A stretch of DNA of 64,000 bases. Origin: DASYPQ01 sp041488095. Its GTDB lineage: Bacteria; Planctomycetota; UBA1135; GCA-002686595. Shown here one piece after another: positions 52,519 to 61,210 of this stretch (the stretch's first letter is position 1; each line of letters starts with the position of its first letter). Position numbers and translations under genes: made by a program. The notes below the pieces were generated by a model. It did not search any database and was not told the DNA's origin. It was given only the letters and a program-made list of their open reading frames with translations. Location of the stretch: the NCBI GenBank assembly GCA_041488095.1, contig JBGPOP010000008.1:66050-130049 (forward strand). The letters run 5' to 3'.

Positions 52519-53601
52519 ATGCTCGACCGCGCGGCGATTCGGAGCATCCTGTTGATGCGACTCTCGGCCGTCGGGGACGTCGTGAACACCCTCCCGGCGG
52601 TCTCGGCCGTGCGCGCTGCGTTTCCGGAAGCGCGGATCGGATACCTCGTCGAGGACAAGGCGGCGGAGGTGGTCGTCGGCCACCCCGACCTCGATGAGGC
52701 GATCGTGTTCCCGAATCGGCGCTGGAAGGGCCGCGCGCTGCGGCCGGCGACCTGGGTCGAAGCGGCGCGGCACGCACGCCGGATCCGCGCCGCGGGCTAC
52801 GGCGTCCTGGTCGACTTCCAGGGCAACCTCAAGGGCGGCCTGCACGCCGCGCTGTCGGGCATCCCGGTGCGCATCGGGTTCGCGCGCGGACACTCCAGGG
52901 AGGGCAGCCACCGCTTCACGAACGTCCACGTCGCGCCGCCTTCCGAGCGCATCTTGCGCGCGGAGAAGTTCCTGTCCCTCCTCGCGCCCCTCGGCGTCGT
53001 CGCGCCGGACCTCGTCTGGAAGCTGCCGCCGCGCCCGGAGAGCGAGCGCGCGGTCGGGGAATTCCTGCGCGGGCTCGGCTGCGAGCACGGCGGCTACGTC
53101 CTCCTGCACCCGGGCACGAGCGCGCACGGAGCCGAGAAGCGCTGGCCACCGGAGCGCTTTGCCGCGCTCGCGCGGCGGATCGACGAGGAGCTCGGTCTGC
53201 GCGTTCTGGTCGCCTGGGGCCCGGGCGAGCTGCCGATGGCGGAAGAGATCGCGCGCGGATCGCGTGCGAGCGTGGCGATGGAGACGCGCTCGCTGCTCGA
53301 CCTGGCCGAGCTGCTCTCCCGTGCCCGGCTCTTCGTGGGAGCGGACTCCGGCCCGCTGCACCTCGCCAGCGCCGTGGGCGCACCGAGCGTCGCGCTGTTC
53401 GGTCCCAAGGACCCGGCCGTCTACGCGCCGTGCAACCCGAAGAGCCGCGTCGTCCGCAGGATCGGTGCGGACGGGGCGGGGAGCATGCTCGCGATCGAGG
53501 TCGGAGACGCCTTCGAGGCCGCGCGCTCCCTTCGAGAGGAGACGAACGCTACTCCGCCAAGTGGAGCACGAGGCCCAGCGCGAAGCGCTCGCCCCGCGTG
53601 A
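52519..53601 (+). CDS. Glycosyltransferase family 9 (heptosyltransferase-like)
   Basis: This 360-residue GT-B enzyme has an N-terminal ILLMRLSAVGDVVNTLPAV, the start of WaaC/WaaF-type enzymes. Its C-terminal domain carries VLLHPGTSAHGAEKRWPPERF, LFVGADSGPLHLASAVGAPSVALFG and a DPAVYAPC region. LPS-core or other envelope heptose/hexose transfer is the family role. TACGAT lies 7 nt before the ATG. The last 53 bp overlap the convergent fusion-gene end. Confidence 0.88.
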   Translation: MLDRAAIRSILLMRLSAVGDVVNTLPAVSAVRAAFPEARIGYLVEDKAAEVVVGHPDLDEAIVFPNRRWKGRALRPATWVEAARHARRIRAAGYGVLVDFQGNLKGGLHAALSGIPVRIGFARGHSREGSHRFTNVHVAPPSERILRAEKFLSLLAPLGVVAPDLVWKLPPRPESERAVGEFLRGLGCEHGGYVLLHPGTSAHGAEKRWPPERFAALARRIDEELGLRVLVAWGPGELPMAEEIARGSRASVAMETRSLLDLAELLSRARLFVGADSGPLHLASAVGAPSVALFGPKDPAVYAPCNPKSRVVRRIGADGAGSMLAIEVGDAFEAARSLREETNATPPSGARGPARSARPA

Positions 53602-54610
53602 CCGCACGCATCCCGTGGTGCAGCTCGGCGAAGAGCGCGCGTCCCTTCGCGGATGGGCCGGCTCGGGGACGGCTGTAGCCGCGCGAGGCGAAGACGAGAA
53701 GATCGCCGGCGTCGAGCGCGAAGGCGCGTTCGCGTGAACCTTCCCCGGGCGCCTCCTCGAAGAGCACGAACTCGCCCCCTTCGAAGTCCGCGCCGCGCCG
53801 CGAGAGGACCGCCACGGCCTGGTAAGGGAACCACTGCCGCCCGTAGATGTCGCGGTGGGGGAAGTTGATGCCGCCTTCTCCGTAGCGCAGCAGGATCGAG
53901 GCTGCGCGCTTCTGGCCGCTGGCCCGGCAGCGATCCCAGAACTCCGCGAGGCTCGGAGGATACTCGACCGCACCGGGAGCCTCGCCCGCCGGAGCGCGCA
54001 GGCGATCGTACAGGCCCGCGCGCAGCGACCGCGCGGGTTCGGGGATCGGCTCCTTCCAATAGCGGTAGGTCCCGACCCCGTAGCCGCGCGGGCCCATCTC
54101 GATCGTGCGCTCGAAGCGCGCGTCGTCGTCGTACGCCGCGATCAGCGACACGCATTCCGCCTCGGCGAGAAGCCCGGGCGCGACGAAGGCACCCTCTGCG
54201 CGCAAGACCTCGACCGCCCGCGTCCAGTCGAGGGCGGCGAGGCGGGCCTCGAGGGAAGCGGATGCGGGTGACGCCGCGCGCGGCCTTCGCTTCGGGCGCG
54301 GCACGGACCGAGCTCCCTCCGCGGCTCGCGCCGCCACCTTTTCTGCGCCGGACGCAAGAACGCCTTCCGCCTGGAGTCGTTCACGCTGCGCCCTGGCGCG
54401 CTCGCCATCGCGGGCCAGCGATCCGTCGCTCGAGACGACGCGGTGCCAGGGATGGGGCGCGTCGATCGGGCAGGCGGCGACCGCCCGCCCTGCGGCGCGG
54501 GCCGCGCCGGGTCGACCCGCGAGCGCGGCGAGCTCGGCGAAGGTGCGGGTCTCCCCCGCGGGGATGAGGTGCGTCGCTTCCAGGTACGTGTCGGTTCGCG
54601 GTCCGGTCAT
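53549..54610 (-). CDS. Fusion: alkyltransferase-like (ATL/MGMT) domain with Oxygenase-NA 2OG-Fe(II) dioxygenase
   Basis: This 353-residue protein joins two DNA-repair domains. Residues 7-90 form the helix-turn-helix DNA-binding part of the MGMT family (TRTFAELAALAG), but the active-site PCHR is replaced by PWHRV at 54-58. This is as in alkyltransferase-like proteins, which flag O6-alkylguanine without repairing it. After a basic linker (91-120), residues 121-353 match Oxygenase-NA (PF09859, predicted DNA-demethylating 2OG dioxygenase). The matching blocks are AAYDDDARFERTIEM, the iron ligands H252 and D254 in FPHRDIYG with a His at 331-332, and the 2OG-binding Arg at 342 in RGERFALG. It is chosen to start at ATG 54610. 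An in-frame ATG at 54652 is possible. Confidence 0.86.
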   Translation of the reverse strand: MTGPRTDTYLEATHLIPAGETRTFAELAALAGRPGAARAAGRAVAACPIDAPHPWHRVVSSDGSLARDGERARAQRERLQAEGVLASGAEKVAARAAEGARSVPRPKRRPRAASPASASLEARLAALDWTRAVEVLRAEGAFVAPGLLAEAECVSLIAAYDDDARFERTIEMGPRGYGVGTYRYWKEPIPEPARSLRAGLYDRLRAPAGEAPGAVEYPPSLAEFWDRCRASGQKRAASILLRYGEGGINFPHRDIYGRQWFPYQAVAVLSRRGADFEGGEFVLFEEAPGEGSRERAFALDAGDLLVFASRGYSRPRAGPSAKGRALFAELHHGMRAVTRGERFALGLVLHLAE

Positions 54611-54778
54611 GGCATCGGGACGAGGGGCGCCCCGAAGGACGGTTTCAGGCATTCTCGGCTTTTTCGCGCCGGCCGGGTTCTGGCACAATCCCGCGCTCCC
54701 GTGACCCTCACCCGCTTCCAGTCCAAGCCCTCGGCCCCCGATCCGGCGATCCCGGCGACCCCTTCGCGAGAGGCCGGG

Positions 54779-56158
54779 ATGAAGGTGCACGTCGTCACCT
54801 TCGGCTGCCAGATGAACAAGTACGACTCGCTCCTCGCCGAAGGTCGCTTCCGACGGGCGGGCTGGGAGGTCGCCGGGACGATCGAGGAAGCCGACGTCGT
54901 GGTCTTCAACACCTGCTCGGTCCGCGACCACGCCGAGGAGCGCGCCTGGTCGTGGATCGGCGAGCTGAAGCGCGCCAAGACGCGCCGGCCCGACCTCGTG
55001 ATCGGGGTCATGGGCTGCATGGCGCAACGCGTCGGAGAGGAGATCTTCGCGCGCGCCGGCCACGTCGACATCGTCGCCGGCACGCGCCAGTACCACAACC
55101 TGCCCGAGCTCGTCGCGCGCGTGCGCGCGGCGAGATCGGTGCGCGCGCGGGCAGACCGCGGCGCCCGGATCCTGGCGCTCGAGATGGACGATCCGGTCGC
55201 CGTCGACCGCTCGGACGAGACCTACCCGGGCGAGCCCTGCGCGTGGCTCACCGTGATGCGCGGCTGCGACCTGAACTGCGCCTTCTGCGTCGTGCCGACC
55301 GTGCGCGGGCGTGTGCTCTCGCGGCCAACCGAGGACGTCGTGCGCGAGGCGCGCTGGCTCGTGGAGCGCGGCGCTCGCGCGATCACCCTGCTCGGGCAGA
55401 CGGTCAACAGCTACGGCGAGGACTTTCCGGCTCCGGGGCCGGGTGAGAAGCGACATCTCGGGCGGCAGGGTCGCCCGAGCCTCGCCGATCTGATCTACAG
55501 TCTGCAGGCGATCGAGGGTCTCCTGCGCATCCGCCTGGTCACCCTGCACCCGGCCTACCTCACGCCCGCGCTCGCGCGCGCGATCCGCGAGTGCGACAAG
55601 GCCGAGCGCTTCCTGCCCTTGCCGGTGCAGTCCGGCTCGGACCGGATCCTCCGCGCGATGCGGCGCGGGTACACGACCGATCTGTACCGCCGGCGCACGG
55701 AATTGCTGCGCCAGGAGGTCCCCGATATCGAGATCGGCAGCGACTGGATCGTCGGTTTCCCGGGAGAGGTCGAGGAAGACTTCGCCGCGAGCGAGGCGCT
55801 CCTCGCCGAGCAGGGCTTCGCGGTGAACTACGTGTTCAAGTACGACCCGCGGCCGGGGACGAGCGCCGCGGAGAAGCTCGGCGACGACGTCGCCGAGGAC
55901 GTCAAGAAGGAGCGCAACCAGCGGCTCTTGAAGAGGTCCGAGGAGGTCGCGCTCGCGCGCCTATCGCGGCACGTCGGCACCGTGCGCAGGTCGTTCGTCG
56001 AAGGGTGTTCCGACCGGGAAGGTGGGCGGCTGATCGCGCGCACCGTCCACGGCCTGCCGGTGAGCTTCGCCGGGAGCGCGGACCGGGTCGGCCGCGAGGT
56101 CGATCTCGCGATCGATGGCGCGAGCGCCTACGGCCTGTCCGGGGTCATGGCTTCATGA
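54779..56158 (+). CDS. miaB: tRNA-2-methylthio-N6-dimethylallyladenosine synthase
   Basis: This 459-residue radical-SAM methylthiotransferase modifies A37 of tRNAs. The N-terminal cluster domain has C10 in GCQMN, C46 in NTCSVRD and C80 in VMGCMAQR. The radical-SAM cluster is C163-x3-C167-x2-C170 (CDLNCAFC). LPVQSGSDRILRAMRRGYT and IGSDWIVGFPGE match the family core, and the end is a TRAM domain. ATG 54779 starts the conserved fold. An in-frame GTG at 54701 with CACAAT just upstream is an alternative that adds 26 residues. Its end overlaps the convergent membrane-protein gene by 14 bp. Confidence 0.92.
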   Translation: MKVHVVTFGCQMNKYDSLLAEGRFRRAGWEVAGTIEEADVVVFNTCSVRDHAEERAWSWIGELKRAKTRRPDLVIGVMGCMAQRVGEEIFARAGHVDIVAGTRQYHNLPELVARVRAARSVRARADRGARILALEMDDPVAVDRSDETYPGEPCAWLTVMRGCDLNCAFCVVPTVRGRVLSRPTEDVVREARWLVERGARAITLLGQTVNSYGEDFPAPGPGEKRHLGRQGRPSLADLIYSLQAIEGLLRIRLVTLHPAYLTPALARAIRECDKAERFLPLPVQSGSDRILRAMRRGYTTDLYRRRTELLRQEVPDIEIGSDWIVGFPGEVEEDFAASEALLAEQGFAVNYVFKYDPRPGTSAAEKLGDDVAEDVKKERNQRLLKRSEEVALARLSRHVGTVRRSFVEGCSDREGGRLIARTVHGLPVSFAGSADRVGREVDLAIDGASAYGLSGVMAS

Positions 56159-56699
56159 TCCTCGCGAGCACGATCCCGGTCAGCCCGAACTTGCCCACTT
56201 GCTCGAGGAAGTCGGCCATCATCCAGCCGGTCGGGAATTCGTACCAGTTCCACTCCGCGACGCTGAAGGCCAGCCAGACGAGCACGCCGAACAGGGTGAC
56301 GAAGAGCACCCGCGAACCGTACGCGGGGAGGCTTGCGCTGGCCTTGCACAGGAGGTAGCCCGCGATCAGGGCGCACAGGACGTCGCGCAGGAACTCGATC
56401 ACCATCATCCGTGACATCGAGATCTCCCCCCCACGGGGATGGTAGACGAGCATTCCGTGCGGGCCGGAAGCGTACTTCTCCTCCCACTTCTTCAGGCCCT
56501 CCTCGCCCTTGAAGTGGTCCTCCCAGGGGAAGAAGTAGAGGCCAGGCTCCTTCATCAAGCCCTGCAGGGTCGCCATCACGCTCTCCTCGCCCGGGATCGT
56601 CGAGACGTTCCGGTAGTGGAGCCTGACGCCCTCGTGGAAGAACGCTCCCCACAGGAACATCACGGCTCCGCCGAGGATTCCGCACAGGAGCAACTTCAT
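56145..56699 (-). CDS. Hypothetical membrane protein
   Basis: This 184-residue protein has an N-terminal helix (LLLCGILGGAVMFLWGAFF), a soluble loop with PRGGEISMSRMM, and helices at about 100-122, 128-148 and 160-180. I do not recognise the family, although the layout resembles small DUF1761-like integral proteins. The ATG at 56699 has no strong ribosome site. Confidence 0.68.
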   Translation of the reverse strand: MKLLLCGILGGAVMFLWGAFFHEGVRLHYRNVSTIPGEESVMATLQGLMKEPGLYFFPWEDHFKGEEGLKKWEEKYASGPHGMLVYHPRGGEISMSRMMVIEFLRDVLCALIAGYLLCKASASLPAYGSRVLFVTLFGVLVWLAFSVAEWNWYEFPTGWMMADFLEQVGKFGLTGIVLARIMKP

Positions 56700-56812
56700 C
56701 TCGATCGACCTCCGCTGCGAATGGGACTGAGGGAGCGCGCGAGGCGTCCGTCCTCGCGCCGGACCGGTCGGCTCCGCCCCTACTCCATCGGCGGCGGCGC
56801 AACCCGCGCGGA

Positions 56813-57877
56813 CTAGAAAGGTCCGTCGATGTCGACCGGGTCGTCGAAGAAGCGGAACGGCGCGATCCGACGAGTCCAGGCCATGCCGTCGGGCACGTTC
56901 CCGGTCGCGATCTCGCCAGAGACCACGGCCTTCTCCAGGTCGATCACCGCGACCTTCTTCGCCCCGGTGCAGGCGACGAAAGCGAAGCGGCCCCTGGGTT
57001 CGATCAGGATCCCGATCGGCTGGGCATCCTGTCCCGGGATGAGGATGCGCCCGATCTCGCGGCGCGCGCGCGCGTCGAGGACGGCGATCTCGCCCGAGGT
57101 CGCGCACGAGACCAGCACGCGAGCGCCGTCGGGAGTGAACTTCAGGCGGATCGGCATGCGTCCGCAGGGGATCGAGGCGAGCTTCTCGAGCGTCCGCGCG
57201 TCGAGCACGGTGAGCGTGTCCTCGCCGCGGTTGCCGACCCACAGCTCACCGCCGTCGGGGGAGAGGTCGATCGCCTCGGTCTCCTTGCCGGTCGGGACGG
57301 TCCTCTCGAGCCGGCCGCTCGAGAGGTCGATCGCGCTGACCGAGCCCGAGCCCAGGTTGGCGGTGTAGACGCGCTGCCTGTCGGGCGAGATCACGAGCAT
57401 GTGCGACCCCTCCGCGCCCGTGTCCATCGCGCGCACGACGCGGCGACCCCGCACGTCGACCTCGAGCACCGCGCGGCTCGTCTCCGAGGTGACGAGCACC
57501 GTGCTGCGGTTGTCGAGGAACGCGATCCCGTGAGGCCGCTCGTGCGGCGCGAGGTCGATCGTGTCGAGCACGCGGCGCTCGCGGAACCCGTACACGGTCA
57601 AGGTGTGTCCGGGTTCCTTCTCGCCGTAGTTCGCGGCCACGGCGATCGAGCCGTCGCGCGCGGCGGCTGCCTCGTGAGGAGCGGTGCCCGTCGCGACCGT
57701 GTCCTTGCTCCAGCCGCTGTTCGGCTCGACCACGGACAGCGTGGAGTCGGCCTTGTTGAGCACGACCAGGTAGCTGCCCGGCCGGGCGGAGGCTGCGCGA
57801 TCCTGCCCGGCACAGGCGGCGAACACGGACAGGAAGAAGACCGGAACCAGGAGAGGAAGCCGTTGAATCCGCGCCAT
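56813..57877 (-). CDS. YncE-type beta-propeller lipoprotein
   Basis: This 354-residue lipoprotein (FAAC) forms a seven-bladed propeller with recurring blades of the YVTN/YncE type: LVVLNKADSTLSVVEPNSG, HGIAFLDNRSTVLVTSE, HMLVISPDRQRVYTANLGSG, LWVGNRGEDTLTVLDARTL and FVACTGAKKVAVIDLEK. No enzymatic residues are seen. It probably binds proteins or cofactors outside the cytoplasm. It sits 25 bp downstream of the SDR gene on the same strand. Confidence 0.82.
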   Translation of the reverse strand: MARIQRLPLLVPVFFLSVFAACAGQDRAASARPGSYLVVLNKADSTLSVVEPNSGWSKDTVATGTAPHEAAAARDGSIAVAANYGEKEPGHTLTVYGFRERRVLDTIDLAPHERPHGIAFLDNRSTVLVTSETSRAVLEVDVRGRRVVRAMDTGAEGSHMLVISPDRQRVYTANLGSGSVSAIDLSSGRLERTVPTGKETEAIDLSPDGGELWVGNRGEDTLTVLDARTLEKLASIPCGRMPIRLKFTPDGARVLVSCATSGEIAVLDARARREIGRILIPGQDAQPIGILIEPRGRFAFVACTGAKKVAVIDLEKAVVSGEIATGNVPDGMAWTRRIAPFRFFDDPVDIDGPF

Positions 57878-57902
57878 GGTCCTTCTCGCCGCGCGTCCGC
57901 TG

Positions 57903-58814
57903 TCAGCGTTCCGAGAACGCCTTCCAGGCCAGGAAGCAGCGCTCGGCCTCGTCCGCGAACCCGGCGTGGCGCGGCTGCCAGCCGAGCCGGCGCACCGCCT
58001 TGCTCGAGTCGACGTGCTGGTCGAGCGTCAGGCACTCCGCCATCGGCCCCCAGGTCTTGGCCGCCTCGGCCACCGTGACGGAGACGACCTTCCCTTCGCG
58101 CCCGGCCGCGCGGCACGCCGCCTCGGCGCACTCCCGCACCGTGAACCGGCTGCGGTCGGTCGCGTTGAAGATCTCGCCGCCGGAGGGGCACTCCGCGGCG
58201 AGGACGTAGAGCTCCGCCAGGTCCTCGACGTGGATCATGCTCCAACGGAAGCTCCCGTCGCCGACGATCCGCGCGGCACCCTCCTTCGTCGCGCTGTCGA
58301 ACCATGCGGCCGTCATGCCTCCGCGGCCGCCGTAGACGCAGCCGGGGCGGATCACGAGCGTGCGCACGCTCCCGCTGCCGGCGGAGAGCACCGCGCGCTC
58401 GGTCTCGACGCGCGGGGCGACGAAGGGATGCGGCGTCGACTCGGTCGCTTCGTCGACGCGCCTCGCGCCGGTGTTTCCGTAGGCCCACACGCCGCTCGTG
58501 TAGAGGACGAGGCGTGGCCCGCGGCTCTTCCGGGCCGCGTCGATCAGGGTCTCGGCGATCCGCCGGTCGAGCTCGAGGAAGCGCGGGGTGTACTCGGCCG
58601 CCAGGTGGATGAGGACCTCGCACTCCTTCGCGCGAGCGGTCCAGCTCTCGGGGGCGTCCAGCGTTCCCACGACCGTCGCGACCTCGGCCGCGTGGAGCGC
58701 GCGAGCCTTCTCGGGGTTGCGCACGAGCCCGACGACCGAGTGGCCGGCTCGGGACAGCGCGGCCGCGACCGCCGACCCGATGGTCCCGCTCGCACCGGTG
58801 ACGAAGACCCGCAT
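57903..58814 (-). CDS. Extended SDR, NAD-dependent epimerase/dehydratase family, atypical
   Basis: This 303-residue Rossmann protein has the dinucleotide motif GASGTIGSAV near the start and TSGVWAYGNTG as the usual Ser/Thr region. The catalytic YxxxK is not found in the expected place, because the segment reads PFVAPRVETERAVL. It is therefore an atypical SDR. It could be an isomerase or binding member. It lies between mdh (8 bp) and the propeller. Confidence 0.82.
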   Translation of the reverse strand: MRVFVTGASGTIGSAVAAALSRAGHSVVGLVRNPEKARALHAAEVATVVGTLDAPESWTARAKECEVLIHLAAEYTPRFLELDRRIAETLIDAARKSRGPRLVLYTSGVWAYGNTGARRVDEATESTPHPFVAPRVETERAVLSAGSGSVRTLVIRPGCVYGGRGGMTAAWFDSATKEGAARIVGDGSFRWSMIHVEDLAELYVLAAECPSGGEIFNATDRSRFTVRECAEAACRAAGREGKVVSVTVAEAAKTWGPMAECLTLDQHVDSSKAVRRLGWQPRHAGFADEAERCFLAWKAFSER

Positions 58815-58821
58815 CCCGCGC

Positions 58822-59817
58822 CTACCCGAGGAGATCCGCCACGACCGAGCGCTCGAACTCGAGCTCCTTGACGCTGGCGGCGATCTTCTCCTTGAGGAAC
58901 GGGTTCATCCCCAGGCCCGGGACGATCTTCCATCCCCCTCGGCCGTCGCTCCGGACCGGGAACGAGCAGATCAGACCCTCCGGCACGCCGTAGCTGCCGT
59001 CGCTCGCCACGGCCGCCGAGCGCCACTCGCCCTCGGGAGTCGGGTTCGCGAGGTCGCGCACGTGGTGGATCAGGGCGTTGGCGGCCGAGGCCGCGCTCGA
59101 AGCGCCGCGCGCGGCGATGATCGCCGCCCCGCGCTGCTGCACGGTCTTCAGGAACTCGCCCTTGAGCCAGGCCTCGTCGCCGATCACCTCCGCCGCGGAC
59201 CGGCCGTTCACCGTGGCGTTGTAGAAGTCGGGCACCTGCGTCGACGAGTGGTTGCCCCAGATCAGCATGTTCTTGACCGCGGTCGTGGGCACGCGCGCCT
59301 TGTGCGCGAGCAGCGCTTGGGCGCGGTTCTGGTCGAGGCGCGTCATCGCGCTGAAGCGCTCGCGCGGAACGTCGGGAGCCGAGTGCATCGCGATCAGGCA
59401 GTTCGTGTTGCACGGGTTGCCGACGACCGCGACCCGCACGTCCTTCGCCGCGCCGTCGTTGATCGCCCGCCCCTGGCCCGTGAAGATCGGTCCGTTGACC
59501 TTGATGAGGTCGTTGCGCTCCATGCCCGGTCCGCGGGGCCGGCTGCCGATCAGGAGGCACCAGCTCGCGTCCTTGAAACCGATCACGGGGTCGCTCGTCA
59601 GCACCATCCCCTCGAGCAGCGGGAAGGCGCAGTCCTCGAGCTCCATGGCGACACCCTTGAGCGCGAGCTGCGCCTTGTCGTCGGGGATCTCGATCATCTG
59701 GAGGATCACCGGCTGATCGGGGCCGAACATCTCGCCCGCGGCGATGCGCGGCACGAGCGCGTACCCGATCTGCCCGGCGGCGCCGGTCACGGCGACTCGG
59801 ATGGGGGGCTTCTTCAT
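58822..59817 (-). CDS. mdh: Malate dehydrogenase, type 2
   Basis: This 331-residue NAD-dependent enzyme interconverts malate and oxaloacetate in the TCA cycle. GAAGQIGYAL gives the nucleotide fold, SRPRGPGMERNDL the substrate loop arginines, VVGNPCNTNCL the helix after strand 4, and the catalytic His lies in WGNHSSTQVPDF. The type is that of Thermus/plant cytosolic MDH. ATG 59817 has AGGAGA 3-4 nt upstream and is preferred over an in-frame TTG/ATG 8 codons earlier. It appears to head the unit mdh, SDR, propeller. Confidence 0.93.
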   Translation of the reverse strand: MKKPPIRVAVTGAAGQIGYALVPRIAAGEMFGPDQPVILQMIEIPDDKAQLALKGVAMELEDCAFPLLEGMVLTSDPVIGFKDASWCLLIGSRPRGPGMERNDLIKVNGPIFTGQGRAINDGAAKDVRVAVVGNPCNTNCLIAMHSAPDVPRERFSAMTRLDQNRAQALLAHKARVPTTAVKNMLIWGNHSSTQVPDFYNATVNGRSAAEVIGDEAWLKGEFLKTVQQRGAAIIAARGASSAASAANALIHHVRDLANPTPEGEWRSAAVASDGSYGVPEGLICSFPVRSDGRGGWKIVPGLGMNPFLKEKIAASVKELEFERSVVADLLG

Positions 59818-60005
59818 GGGTCTCCTGGGTGGGGCTTCCACCGGGTCCGCACCAGAGCCAGTCGGCAGTAGTGTGCCCCTCCCGCCGGCGAAGGGAAGGC
59901 CGGCCCTGCGACATTTTCCCAGGCCGCGGGCTGTGCGGGCGGCCGACCTCCCTTGCGCCGCCCGCGTATGCTAGACATGCGCGAACCCACATTCCGGGAG
60001 GCCCT

Positions 60006-61169
60006 CTGGACAGAACCGCAATCCGCGCGATCGCTGCGCCCTTCTCCGAGGAGCGCTGCGCGCTCGTGCTCCGCGAGCTGGGCCAGCAGGCCCGGAATTT
60101 CCGCTTCGAGGTCGCGCCCAATCCCTGCGTCGGCGCGGCGGTGTTCTCCGGGGATCGCGCGCTCGCGCGCGCTTTCCACGAGGTATGGGGCGAAGCCCAC
60201 GCCGAGGTGCGCGCCCTCGAGGCCGCGCGCGCGAGCGGCGTGCCTCCCAGCCGCTGGGACGCCCTGATCGTCACCCTCGAACCTTGCTCCTCGCACGACA
60301 AGACCCCGCCCTGCGTCGAGGCCATCCTGGCCAGTGGAATCCGCCGCATCATCGTCGGCGAGGTCGATCCCGATCCGCGCCACCGCGGAGAGGGGCTGCG
60401 CGCCCTGCGCGAGGCCGGACTCGACGTCGTCCTGCTCGAGGGCGCTGCGCCGCTCGCGGACGTCGCGCCCCACTTCCAGGCCTGGATCGGCGACGACCGC
60501 CTGCGGAGGCCGCGCCCGTGGACGATCGCCAAGTGGGCTCAGACCCGCACCGGCCAGCTCACGCCTCCGCCCGACGTCGGCGGCGGGCGCTGGATCTCCG
60601 GTCCCGAGGCGCAACAGGAGGTCCAGCTCCTGCGTGGCCGAGTCGACGCGATCGTCAGCGGCGTCGGCACCGTGTTGCGCGACGACCCGCGGCTGACGGT
60701 GCGGCCTCCCGGCGACGCGAACCGTGCGCCGCTGCGGGTGATCCTCGACAGCCGCTTGCGCACTCCACCCGGCGCGACGGTGCTGAAGAAGCCCTCGCCC
60801 GGCGAGGGCGGCGGCGAGGTCCACATCCTGTGCGTCGGCGGCAACGACGAAGGGCGGCACCGCGCGCTGGTGGAGGCGGGAGCGCAGATCCACGAGCTGC
60901 ACGCGGCGACGGACGACGGCGTCTCGCTGCGCGACGCGCACACCTGGATGTGGGAGCGCGGGCTGCGGCGCATCGTGATCGAGGCCGGGCCGCGACTGCT
61001 GACGCACCATCTCCAGTCGGGCTTCGTCGACCAGGTGCGCGTCTACACCGGGCTCGTGAACGGAGGCGAAGGCGTGTCGATGGCCGAGTGGTTGACGCGC
61101 CTCTCCTTCTGCGAGCGGCTCGATCGCGAGTGCGGACCGGACGCGGTGCTCGAGGCGTTCCTGCGCTAG
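60006..61169 (+). CDS. ribD: Bifunctional riboflavin deaminase/reductase
   Basis: This protein of about 387 residues catalyses the second and third steps of riboflavin synthesis. The zinc deaminase motif is HAE at 65-67 with PC94 and C103 (PCSSHDKTPPC). The reductase half has IAKWAQTRTGQLTPP, GVGTVLRDDPRLTVRP and VIEAGPRLLTHHL. No ATG or GTG precedes the fold in frame. I choose CTG 60006 because GGGAGG lies 5 nt upstream, and an ATT at 59991 is the other option. No ribE, ribB or ribH is in the window. Confidence 0.85.
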   Translation: MDRTAIRAIAAPFSEERCALVLRELGQQARNFRFEVAPNPCVGAAVFSGDRALARAFHEVWGEAHAEVRALEAARASGVPPSRWDALIVTLEPCSSHDKTPPCVEAILASGIRRIIVGEVDPDPRHRGEGLRALREAGLDVVLLEGAAPLADVAPHFQAWIGDDRLRRPRPWTIAKWAQTRTGQLTPPPDVGGGRWISGPEAQQEVQLLRGRVDAIVSGVGTVLRDDPRLTVRPPGDANRAPLRVILDSRLRTPPGATVLKKPSPGEGGGEVHILCVGGNDEGRHRALVEAGAQIHELHAATDDGVSLRDAHTWMWERGLRRIVIEAGPRLLTHHLQSGFVDQVRVYTGLVNGGEGVSMAEWLTRLSFCERLDRECGPDAVLEAFLR

Positions 61170-61210
61170 GGCTCTGGCGACGGCGCCTCGCCTGCTTTAC
61201 AAGGGCGGAC

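Noticed and set aside
60185..61210. Extension of the TPR/zincin frame through ribD
   Set aside because: It would read out of frame across the whole ribD gene. The ATG at 61211 opens a membrane segment.
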